Assembly (NCBI GenBank): GCA_009869945.1
Contig: WIXG01000252.1
Span: 1-64,000 of the forward strand
Direction of reading: 5' to 3'
DNA length: 64,000 nt
Source: Mesaphorura yosii
Lineage: Eukaryota > Arthropoda > Collembola > Poduromorpha > Tullbergiidae
Shown here: positions 35,401-46,706 of the stretch, piece after piece
Layout: the number at the start of each line of letters is the position of its first letter
Numbering within the stretch: the stretch's first letter is position 1
Notes under the pieces: model-generated
Seen by the model: the letters and a program-made list of their open reading frames with translations, nothing else
What the model was told of the DNA's origin: nothing
Databases searched by the model: none
Position numbers and translations under genes: made by a program

Positions 35401-37812
35401 TCTTTTCACCTTTTCAATTCATCATTACCACAAGAGCGTTATTCATCATTTCTCTCGTTCGTTCGGTTGGAATGGAAGTGGACTTTTAACAATACAAACC
35501 AAAAAGCACAGCATCACCGTCGTCGTGCTGCTCATGAAGTGTATTTTTTAGTTAACCCAGCAGCCAGCCACTGCGTTACCACTGCCACACACTGTTAGAA
35601 TTAAAAGCTTTGCCATTATTCCGGAGTGCATGTGGTCCGCTCACTCGCCAGCTCTTTTGTGGTCCTCACACAGTTAATAATGTTAATAACCTCTAGATAA
35701 TGATGAAATGGTGATGGTCATGTGTGAAATTAATTTGAGGGTCGTGCATTTGCACGGCGGACTTTGGTTGGACAATTTTTCACATTGCGCGAGAGCGAAT
35801 GTCCCAGCAATTGACATTGTCAGTGTAAACCTTTTGCAGACACAAATTCAATCATTCCAGTTCAACGTCCAATTCGTGCACGGCTCGTCACAGGAGCAAC
35901 CTAATTTTGTACGGATAACGCTGAGTATTGAAGGATGCTTTTTTTCAACTCGGCCTGCATTGGCTCCTTTCCAAACTCAGATATTTTTTACGTATTTTTA
36001 ATGTGAGTATTAACATTAAGAATGTCAAGAGCAGGAAGCATTATATTTCTATCGTTATTTTCCCTAGAAGAAAGTGGAGAGCAATGCGGTGCAGTTCAGT
36101 GTCTTGGTCTTGTCTGAAAGCTGTAATCTAATGGGAAGGGAATATTAAAGATGAATCTTCTCGGGAATAAATGAGGCATAAAAAGACACCCATCTTTTCT
36201 CTTTTCGTTTCTTAGTTTCTACTTCCACTCTTCGAGATGCACTCTTAATAATAACCCACTGCACCGAGAAAAAACCGAAAGTCTTCCAACTAGAAAACTA
36301 CCAGCGTTTATTTTAGATTTTTTTTTCTGGTTTCTTGGCTCCGTTATTGCATTGCACTTAGGCTTGCAATCCTCATCACCATTATCATTAATGGGAACGC
36401 GACAACCCATAATAATATTTTTATTATTTGTTCTGTAACAATTCAGGCCTATTTTCCTCTACATTTGCTTATTATCCATTATTAAACCGGGTATGGCTAG
36501 TCTGGGGAAAGTAGAAGCAAAACATATTCTTTTCTTTCTCACACGATAAGTTACGTTGTGTTGCATTGCACTCGTCAAGAGAGAACCAATTTGCCGGCAG
36601 CGTCGGCCAAAATGTGACCAGTTTTCAAAAGCTTGTCGAGTACACGCATGGCAAGCGGGCAGGCAGGCAATGGCAACTTTCTGTGTAATAAATATTAAAC
36701 ATTGCAAAAGTGCTCTCTTCATTGGCCAATCTTTCTCTTATGCGACGCTGCTCGGTGCTCAGCGTATGTGCACCGTGTAAAATAATAATCAGAAGAGGAA
36801 GGAAACTAAACTCGGGCCCGTAAGGAGCAGAATGCAGAATGTCGCTGTGTACACTCGTTTAATAGAAAAGGTGTCATTAATATTCGATGAGATAAATGTT
36901 TGCTCAGATCAAATGGGAGACGAAAGAGCGAAGCTTGTGTAATGTGTACACGGACCCACTGACTCGACTCAGTGGCAGTCACAAAGCGTGCGCGCACTGC
37001 GCTGTGTAATAAATACAACGCCTGTGAACTAACAACAGCAGAGTCCTGCACTGGTAAAAAAAAAGGAAATACGAAATGTTATTAGAAAAAGAGAAGTGCC
37101 GTAAGCAAATAAAAGTAAACTAACCGACACAAATTTCGACGTGATGGTTGAACGCGTCCTTAGACAACAGAGCGGAGCAGAGACCAAGAGCGTGTGTTAA
37201 ATATTTAAGTACAGAAACTTGATTAGTTTCCAACTCTTGCGTATTTCGGTATTTCTACTAAAGTGTCGTTTTAAAGTTCAGGAGCACTCGGACGCTTTCT
37301 AAATCCAAGCCCAACTTATTCTTAGGTCGTAAGCCGAAGCCCGCTGATTCTTTTCCCTTTCCTCCGCTGGAGTGGACACTTCATAATTTTCAAATGATTG
37401 GCCATTCATCCGGTATTACAAAAACAGTAAATTACCGCTGACCACAATCCCAGTGCAGTCCAGATTTCTGTCCCATTCATCCTTCTTGTAATCTGCCATA
37501 ATGCAGTGGACACAGCACGGACAAGGTATTATTTTCACCTGGGAAGTGAGTGTGGGTGGATGTGGAATAATGCAAGCAAGTAAAATATGAAAGGCATCTG
37601 AAGTTGACTCAATGAATGAAATTCTTTGTCCGAGTCCAAGTCAACCTTTTGTTGTTTTTCTCGTTCTTATTTTGTATGAATTGTAAAACGGTGTGGATGA
37701 TGGAACCAAATGCAAGACAGGGTGCGGCATTCGAAGGAATTTCGTGTCCTTTGACTTCCAGAGACTTCCTGGCAGCAATATTTTCTGAGTCTATGCCGTG
37801 CCGCGTTTTCTA

Positions 37813-37836
37813 TTTACCTGTTTACCTGTTTACCGG
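37813..37836. repeat. 8-bp tandem repeat, three units
   Basis: tttacctg at 37813-37820 and 37821-37828 is followed by tttaccgg at 37829-37836. This is a minor tandem repeat within non-coding sequence. Confidence 0.85.
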
Positions 37837-40039
37837 AATGACCTTATTTTTCATGCTGTTGCTTTGAGTCGTGTGTAGTAGAGAACGAAGGACGAAGAAG
37901 TGTCAAAGTTACGTAAAATACATTTCTCTGGGTCTCCTACTGCGAGACGATTCTTTACAAATAACAAAAATGTACAATTTTTGAAGGATTGATGATCACC
38001 GGTAGTATTCTTCTGGTTTTTATGAATGACATTCTGAAAATTATTACACGGTTAAATAATACTAATCGTTTTGCGCTGACGGTGCTGATGATAATGATTT
38101 TCGCAATCAGGCTCATTATTCATCCATTCATTCAGAAGTTCATCCATTTCGTTTAGACTTTTTGCTCAGGAGTTGTGCGATTAGTGAATATTGCGGATGC
38201 AGCAAACCAGTGCTCGCTCGTGCTGTCAAACTAAAATATTAGACAGCTTCGGTGTCAGTGGCTGTCTTAAGTTAAAGCTAAATTATTCATCTAGCCGTTT
38301 CTCTTCAGGTTTTCTAAATCTCCGTGCAGCGCATTTATTCCAAATCGTCAACTCGTTTACTCCACGTGCATTTTAAACGCGGTTAATAAATAACTAACTA
38401 AAGTAACAAATGAATGAAATGATGGGAAGTTCTATAAATGTGTTCAGACCATGCCTCAAAGCACGAAGCTCGATTTGAAAGTGCTGCGCGGCCCGCAACA
38501 TCATTAATCCTGGAAAAGTGTCATATCCTTCACACCTGGACCGGAAAAAAATATGTTGGTATTATTTCTGTTTTACATTTAGCTTCAGCCTTAGTCCGGA
38601 CTCGGGTCCTGTTCATTCAGAAGCATTAGGCAGAAGCACCGTGGCCGTGCCGTGGCGTGGTAGCTGAACACCTGAGAGGTGGAGTTTCGGTTCTCATGGA
38701 CTTAACTGCCGTCGTTCTCGCTCTGTTCTCTGCAATTTTAACCATTATTATTCTGGCCATTTCTCCCCCTTCACCTTCGAAGTACGCTGCGCTGCGGCTG
38801 GACGGTTTCCTTGCAGCATTATGTGACAAAGGTGACAAGAAGGAAAACGCTAGAATTTATGTACCATTACGGCAGTGAGCATCAACTTCAGAAACGTTGT
38901 GTGCCTTAACGCTTTACTACATTTAAAACTGTCATGTAGCATTAAATTATTTCGTGACAATGCATGTGTGACTAAGCTCTTATACGGCTTTGATGTTTGC
39001 TACTACTGCTGTCCTTTGATGTAATTTTAGTTCCAAATTACTGCAGAAAGGGAAGAAATATGGAAAACATTTCACCTGGGCGCTTCGGCTCTGCCCCGGG
39101 AGTCCGCTTCGCTACACTAAAGAAAATGGACTGGCTGGAAAGGCTGCATGAGTAACCAAGGCTTAATTCTAATTGAAGTTCCATTAAGACACAGCGAAAA
39201 ACTGTGTAATGGATGAAGATTGCGTTTTGAAGTAAAAGTAGAGTCTGACTGGCAGCGATGTGGTTCCATCGAATGAGAGCATGCAATTAAGTCATAGTTG
39301 GACCTTTCGAATACAAACAATTCTGGTCGATCTTGTTCATTCATAACTTTACGTACTGGTCCCTTTGCCCGGAAAAATACAAGCCTTAGTACGTGTGTTC
39401 AAGCCGGCAGGCTTGCCAAAAGTTACCTTAACGTGTTACGTATTGGAGTAGTCCCGGAGAATGTCTACACCAAGGACCTTTATTGTTCATTGAAATCTAG
39501 CATTGAATGAGCACAATGAGTTTAGTAAGTCAAATCTTTACATAACCGAGCGTAGTAAACTAAGGCCACAGAAGAGCCATCATCATCGCCATCAACGTGC
39601 AACAATGCAGCCAGCGAAAACCCCGCACAATGGAACGGAATGAAAGGAGCGAGAAAGAGATCTAGAATAACAATACAATAATATGAAACCATTTTCATAA
39701 AGAATGAAAGGAAGAAAGAATAATAGAATATAAAAGTTTAGAATTGAATGCAAGAAGAGAAGGAAGACTGACGAGTACGACGAACTGAACAAGTTTTCTA
39801 TAGCATGATACTAGTTTACTAGGTAAAGTACATTTACAATGAATTCAAGTTCAGGTTCCTCGCACTGAATACATGAGATTAAAGTTACGCAATACGTAAA
39901 CGCAATATAAAGTCTAAATCAGCTCATCAGCTGTGCCGAAATCCTGAAGAATAAGAAGCTGATAACAATTGCAAGGCTTTTTTGCAATCACTTTTCCTTT
40001 CTTTTCTTCAATCGATCTGACTTCAAATAAACATGGTTT

Positions 40040-40397
40040 TCACACTAAACGTATCTTATGAAATCCAACGGCAATGGTAGCAAGTGCCGCTGCCGCTACC
40101 AGCCTCATATTTCCAGTGTCCCAAAATCGACTGCCACCGTTACAAGAATCCTTAATTGAACAGGCAAGAGGATGTATCTCCGTGAAACTGCAAGCACGAT
40201 ATCCGCGACCTATTTCGAAAAAACACAAGATTTACTTTATAGTCATGTTACATACAATTGACAACATTGATATCTCGATGGTTAAATCTCTTTATACAGA
40301 CATCGCCACCAGGACATATTTCGGGCTCGTCCAGTTCGCTGGCATCATTTCCATTGTAGCAGTCTGAGTCTATCGTAACAATACAGTACCAGAAATT
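40040..40397 (-). CDS. Probable small cysteine-rich Ly6/quiver-like protein, 3' two exons (partial)
   Basis: Exons 40397-40256 and 40209-40040 on the minus strand are preceded by a good acceptor (gtttgcag). They are separated by a 46-bp intron with donor GTATGT, a branch-like ATGACTATAA, a T-run and acceptor AAATAG. The joined frame is open to the stop. The product reads WYCIVTIDSDCYNGND, then EICPGGDVC, NCRGYRACSFTEIHPLACS and DSCNGG. The hydrophobic tail is MRLVAAAALATIAVGF, then a short end. Cysteines spaced this way, a terminal C-N and a hydrophobic tail suggest a three-finger Ly6/quiver-like protein with a possible GPI signal. The first CxxC cysteine expected in the family is not obvious, and no signal-peptide exon was found upstream. 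It is isolated in the gene desert. A chance open frame is the alternative. Confidence 0.42.
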
Positions 40398-40454
40398 CTG
40401 CAAACAATAAATTAAGTCAATCACTCGGCTGGGTGTTTTATGTTGGTAAATAAA

Positions 40455-40588
40455 CTAATCATGAATAGCAGGAATTGCCCTCTTCTTCATTTGCTGTAGC
40501 CTAATGACAAGAACTAGTAAAATAGCAGTGATAAACATTTTCGATTTTGAGACACCGCCAACATCCTCGTACGTCGCCCCTCGTCCAC
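40455..40588 (-). pseudogene. Orphan terminal-exon-like segment (unassigned)
   Basis: After a strong acceptor (tttgctttcag on the minus strand) a frame encodes GGRGATYEDVGGVSKSKMFI followed by a hydrophobic run, TAILLVLVI, and a basic tail RLQQMKKRAIPAIHD, then a stop. It looks like the last exon of a membrane protein, but no upstream exon was found. A donor-like site (ctaGTAAGG, about 40,633) lies just upstream after a short frame starting MCMRTQN. Function and even coding status are uncertain. It is typed as a pseudogene only because it lacks a complete gene context. Confidence 0.2.
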
Positions 40589-43500
40589 CTGAAAGCAAAA
40601 ATTTCAGAAAGTTATTTGTGAATTGGTCCTTACTAGCCAAAAGCTAAATAGCACATTCTGAGTTCTCATGCACATTGTATGGTATCATTTGGCAAATAGT
40701 AAGTGCGTAACAAAGACGTACGAATTTCTTCACAAAATGCATTCCACGAATTGGCAACGGCTACTTAATTAAAGTTGATCACTTTGCTAAATTAGTTTAG
40801 GAAGACGTGTCTCCCAGACCAAAGCCGATTTCCCGCACTAAAAGTAAATAAAATTTTCTCCATGATCAAGGGAAAATATACAACAGGGTGTTGAAAGCTT
40901 TCACCCTTTCAGTTTTCTCAAGCAATCAAGCAAGCAGCGTACAATGACCATTCGTGCGTTTCATCAACCGGAACGGACAATTCTCCCCTGAATGGAAGTC
41001 GCCGCTACCGGATCGGCCTATCAAAGGACTTTACTTTACCTGAATCTATGTCTTGAAAATGTAGTTACTTCCTTGTTCCAAGTCCCCAAGTTTAGTTTAC
41101 GGGATTATTTCGTAAGGTTTATTGCTTGTGAAACTCATTCACTCCTTTCTTTTCCTGGATCTAATAATGGAATTAATGAACCAAAACAGACAACATTGGA
41201 CCTGGACTGGACCATGGCACTAACTTGATAAGTAAAAAGTGAAGGAATTTAAAAGTTTACTTTTGCAATTCGCACACTCCTGGAACTTTCCTTTTATTGC
41301 TGTGCTAACTCTTCCTAACATTTATTACACTTGGTCCTTATCATTCTCTTCGTGCATCTCCTCCGCAAACTGTGGGCCCATTTCCTCTGCAAGAAGCGCC
41401 GACTAAGTTCTTACGAAACAGACAAGATATTTAACACTAATATAGGTGGACTGAAAACGAGACGATGTATGAAGATTTGTCGGAAGTTGGAGAAAACTTC
41501 ACGTTGTTATCATGAACGTATTATATTAACAATATGTGAGAATGGTGATGACGATAATCAACTGATATGCTCCGTGCAGGGTAGCAAAGTCAACCCTTCC
41601 AAAAATTAACACTTGGCTGTGAAAGATGATCACTTCATAAAATCCAACATGCCATGTCAGTCTCAATGCCTACAAGCAAGATCAAAGTTACTTCTGAGGC
41701 ATCCTGATTTATTACACAATTCCAAATTTCAGCAGCCCTGAAAGGCCAAGGCTTGCAGATCCGTTAAGTTGAAGGCTAAACTCTCGACGAGTCACAGCCT
41801 TGCTCGCCAAATCATTTGTGGACAGTCGTTGACATGGAAAGCGAAGGGATCTCAATCTCAACAAAGTGCAAAGCGTTGAGAGTTTAAAAATGGTGTTGAT
41901 AAAACTTCAGCACGTTTCTCCCTGCAGGGTGGAAGTAGACAGGGTGCAGCTGCTGTGCCTGATGTATGAGAACGCAAAGGGAGTCTGTCCGCGCTTATGC
42001 TAATCCCTTGGGACTTAATACTTTATTAGATTATCACTAAAAGAGTATTACTCTGCTTGTAAACAGAAGGTTCGGCAATTCCCAATTCATTCCAGGCAGG
42101 GCGAGTGCAATCTCGTATGTTCATACACAAAACTCAAACCGAAATTCGCCAATTCGACAACTAAATTCAAATTAAGGCAGCCTTTATGCCGATCATGAGA
42201 CATGAAGCTAAACTTGAAACCGCAAATTCTCGCCTTGCGGAATTTTATGGTTTCCTCTGTGAAATTCGTTCCTTCGCAGCTCCGAAGCATCAGCGACAAC
42301 CTGAACTGATTGATCTCGTGTTTCCGTCTAAAGACTTTTCATCGCGGTCGAGATGATGATGACATTATAAGCCTGTGCCTGTGAATTGAGTGGGATGAGA
42401 CAATGAATTGCGTAACCGTGGTATGTGAATCCGAGTAGAACGACAGAAGAGTGAAGGTGTTTTGCTACGCACGTACGAGCATTTGATATGCAAGACACAG
42501 TAACAACTGTTCGATACAGATTTCAATTCAAAACTCAATCAAGCGTAGCTTGAATACGGCATCAATTCTACTCTGAGGCTGTGGCTTTGCGAGGTTTTTG
42601 CGGAATTACACCTCAATTTCCTTTTTCAACGCTCTGACTTGAGAAGTCAGCTTGACAACTTCATTATTACCTGATGCTGTCGCGGTTTTGACAGTTCAAG
42701 TTCCTTGATACGGCAAATTAAGTCGTGATTACGATACTGGACACGCATTTTTCATACATGCGAGTACATTGTAGTTTGCTATATTTCTTTTTTCGTAGAA
42801 AATATACGCAGTTTATCATAAGGCCAGTATTTTTTACGGATCACAAGAGCAAGGCTGGCGCATTTTAAATTCCACGGCAGAAGTTCACGTTCAAAGACAA
42901 AATCTGTAATCTGTGTAGTAATGAATATGTAATCTTGTACCTTTCACGGAAACAAAAACGCCGACTTACCTCGAATTATGTCTGCTGAATGCATGATCGG
43001 ATCTGAGCTCGTTGTTTTGATGGGATTTTAAACTATTACCTGTTGTTTTGTCCATATCTTGATGATCCTTTCGGTGACCCCGCGACTGACAGACGAGGCA
43101 GAGGAAAATGAAGAAATAAAAGAAAAAGAGATCATTTTACCTGTGCGGCGGGGCCTCCGCGTTTCCAGTTCATCTGATTACGTTACTGAACTTAAATGAA
43201 ATGGGACTGCGTTGCTGAATTACACATAAAGTTCCATCCTGTGCAGTGGTCGGATGTGGAGAGACGAGACAAGCCCAGATTCGGAGATTAGGAAAATGTT
43301 GTGCTGATGACGGTGACGTGAGTGAATGGTGGGTCTCTGCATCCATTCTCGTTCGCGGGAAGAATCCCACGCTGTGAGAACTTGTTTGCGCTCCAGTGAT
43401 ACAACCACTGATAAGTTCCAGCGAATAAATAAAAACGAAATCCTTCACCTTCGTTTGTTGCTTTGTCTACTAGGTAAATGCTGCAATGCTTACGCATGTT

Positions 43501-46284
43501 GTGAAGGCTGTGTGTGGAAGAATATTGAATTTTCAGGACGCACTAAAGTTCAGATTTGCGTAATTATTTTCAAACGTGTGATCGAACTCGATTTGCACAG
43601 AACATCTCCTTTTCGACGTATAACTTTGATATTATCGTGCTCGCGATGCACGCAGAAACGTATCATATCTCGTCAAGCAGCAGTATAATTTCAGCACAAT
43701 GCCTGGATAATTCGACTAACTGCTTCACCATCTGTCTAGTTAATCGTTTCATTTTTGCAAAGTATATCTCAAGATAAGACGAGGTAGTGAGCAACTACAG
43801 TAGAAGCGGAGTAAAGGAAAGAAATCAGATTCATCATTATAAGCATGAAAACTATCTAATTCCAAACCGAGACTGTGCGTACGAGTAGATTAGTAATTGT
43901 CAGGTTTTATATTTTGCCTTTTGTTTACAGAGCCAACGCAAAAGTCGGGATCGGTAAATTAAGCCAGGCACACGCTGAGAGCTGCGTATTCCCTTCCAGG
44001 AAGGAAACAGCATTTTCTTCCCTAGCTCGCTTCGACAACAACTCTTCTGCGGTTCTGCAGCTCCGCAATGATTTTAATGGCCTGATTATTGACCTGTGGT
44101 AATAATCATGTTGTGTATGTATCACACGCATCACAGGCATCAACGGGACGAGAGCCGTGCGGCGGTTGTTATGCGATACTGCCTAATTGTAATACCATCC
44201 TCTGACAACCGCGCGCACGCTTTCCCGAAGCTAATTCCAGTAATGACTAATCCTTTGATCACTTCCCAACTAGGTACTACTTATGTGCTTATTACAATTC
44301 ACTTGGCATGGTAGTGCAATATTCAGGCTCAGGGAAAGGGTGAAATAGTTTTCTGCAGTCCGATCTCTGAAATGGAAGATCATTTTCGGATCAGGCAAAC
44401 GTGAAACATGCAATTACATATTTGCAGATCTGAGAGATTCGCCTGCTGTAGCTGTTACTGCCAAGAATTCTAAATACGGTCGTGATCTTGATGATGATGA
44501 CGACGATTGCAATCTTGCAATGCTACTTTTCTGCGCATAACCATCAAGTGTTACTGTTATTGTTCCATGCTGGTTGGGCCACTGAGCATTGCATTGCATG
44601 GGTGACGATGAATCTCCTTTCGGTGGCCTCACGGTTGCTCCTTCGCAAGCTCCAAACCTCCTTTGCTTTGCTGTGATAAGAAACGTTCAGTTTAGGAGAT
44701 TTAGTTGTAATAATATAATGAGAATAATTTGAAATGGAAGAATAATACGAGAAGGAAAAATTCGTTCTAGTTTGATGCTTTTCGTTGACTCATTCTCAGG
44801 TTTCTTTTTCTCTCGTTCGTGGGCATGCTTTGTAATTTTTGTAATTCTAGGTTTAAGGCTGGCATGGGCTGACGGACGAGAAAGAATTTCAAGACATAGC
44901 ATGGCAGTTGAACCGCTCCTGCTACCGGTTGTACGTACGTGTATGCTTTTCCACGCCAGTAACATGCCAGGCAGCAGTACGTAAATTGCAAGATTCACAG
45001 TTTTTCGAAAGTCATCTTCGTAGTCATCCTGTTGTGTACAATTAACTTTTTAACTCATAATAATAACATCACATGCACAGTGGAAATAATTCTTCCGTGT
45101 AAAAGATAAAGGGGAAAGAATCTCGAAATTATTTAACTGAATCCGAAAAGATTTAAATTAATTTCAAGTATTTATAAATGCTCTTTTTATTCGGCTGCGG
45201 CACAATGGGCACGAATGAGTGCGAAACGCACAAGAATTTCATTCCGTTTTGGATTTTCAAATGCATTTCTTGCTAAAAGGATGGTTTTCGTTCTCGGTCC
45301 ATGAGTTTGGTCGAATTAGTTTCGAGTAGCCATCAACTGCTTCAATAATGGTAAATGGTGCGTCTCACGCTGAGATTGAGAGGAACCTCGCGGCTGTCAT
45401 GTTCCTTCCATTACTGATTGGCAGTTTCAGCAATTACGACTCAGCAGAAATCCACAACAATCTCCGACCACGCAAGGCTCCTTCAGTCAATTCAGCCAGA
45501 GCCAGTGGGAACATGCAAGAAAAACGAACTGAACCATCTCATCTCTGAGAAGAAAATTCCGAAGTTTGATGATATGATAAATGGATTGAGTTGGACGGAC
45601 GAGTTTGTTCATGTTCTCAATAAATCCGATGTAATTAAGGCATATCGAATAACCCGACCGAACTGCTTGTCTTCGGAAACGAACGTTCTGATTTTACTGA
45701 TTTAGATTTAGACAGCTGCAGGAGTGCAGGATGCAGGCATACTTATCTACACTACGCGTAAAAAACAAGCCGAAGAGCTCAGTTGGTGGATTTCTTGTGC
45801 TAATCAACGTGGAAACTCTTTAATAATCAGATAATCATAAAGGCATCAAAGATGAAAGGCTTTGGCTACCGAAATACACGTTGCACAACTCCAACTTGTG
45901 CACATGATTTCTCAAATAATTTATGATAATACACCTGCTGCTTCGACACTGTCGGTGGTACTCCACTCTTGTGTGAAATGCGCGATGAGCAATCCTGCAA
46001 GAAATTGAACTGACAAGGCACTGGGATCTGAACTGCACGATACCGTCATCTCAGCATCACAGCACACACAGCAAGCCACGGCTTGAGTCGAAGCAAAAAA
46101 GCGTTAATGATGTAGATGACCAAAAAAGATTAATCACAATAATTGCAGGTTATACATGTTTGAAATTAAAGAGATAAGTTCGTCGACGTAATAATTAATA
46201 ATTGCGTAAGGCACGCATTTCGCGGTGTTAGCTAGATCGTGAGAACTTTGACGCTGAGCCCAAACTACGCCTCATGATTTCAAT

Positions 46285-46706
46285 TTGCAATATCAACTCG
46301 CAACCGCTGCGGCAGTTTCTGAGGCACAGTATTCCGATCCTGAATTTGTACAACCAGGTCCGAATTTTGTACAGAGCTCCCCAAGTTCGTCCAGACGAGG
46401 TCTCAAATGCACTCGGAACACACTTTTCTCAAAGGAACTCTCCGCTATCCGATTGCTTCTTGCCTCGGATATTGTAGATGAGGTCGAGGAATAGAGAAAT
46501 ATGGCTCATTCGCTTGTATCACGTGAAGAATAATATTGCCCAGGTGTGCTCGCTTTGTCCGAAATCTTTCAACTAAAAAATTTCGAAATAATAAACACAG
46601 TTTTTGTCCTCACCGCCTCAAGCAGACGGAAACCATTCCAACCTTTCTTGGGCAGCAACCTAGCGACCTGGATTCGGAACAATTCGACACATACTTATTT
46701 AAATAA
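46285..46706 (+). other. Coding-like patch, unrecognised (possible exons)
   Basis: A frame at 46285-46494 reads ATAAAVSEAQYSDPEFVQPG and onward to ASDIVDEVEE before a stop. After an acceptor-like caagcag, the frame 46626-46706 reads TETIPTFLGQQPSDLDSEQF and ends DTYLFK-stop. Both have the hydrophilic, Q/S/D-rich composition of real protein more than of translated AT-rich DNA. A strong donor linking them was not found, and no family is recognised. It may be a decayed gene or chance. Confidence 0.2.

Larger units (their letters stand above)
16356..40039. other. Gene desert, part 1 (about 23.7 kb without supportable genes)
   Basis: No open frame here has a recognisable product, and no chain of splice-compatible exons was found. 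The longest chance-like frames are about 166 codons (34551-35051, +) and 146 codons (33082-33522, -). The sequence is AT-rich with recurrent homeodomain-like TAATTA/ATTAAT words and ATGCAAT words. Short trinucleotide runs occur at about 21,994-22,007 (GAT), 23,217-23,231 (GAC) and 24,343-24,360 (ATC). I see no recognisable transposon, tRNA or CRISPR. Listed separately are a duplicated two-block element, two hairpins and a small tandem repeat. A large intron or a regulatory landscape is the best reading. Confidence 0.6.

Noticed and set aside
36565..36576. attgcactcgtc, resembling the miR-92/25 family
   Set aside because: A 12-base match followed by divergence, and no complementary arm within about 100 bp to form a pre-miRNA.
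37616..37867. 83-codon frame beginning with a signal-peptide-like MKFFVRVQVNLLLFFSFLF
   Set aside because: The rest has no domain or cysteine pattern, no flanking exons or promoter are evident, and T-rich DNA often yields hydrophobic starts.
43128..43138. gagatcatttt, resembling bantam
   Set aside because: Eleven matching bases only; the 3' half differs and no hairpin is apparent.
46207..46216. taaggcacgc, the first ten bases of miR-124
   Set aside because: The match stops after ten bases, whereas miR-124 is conserved over its full length, and no hairpin partner lies upstream.
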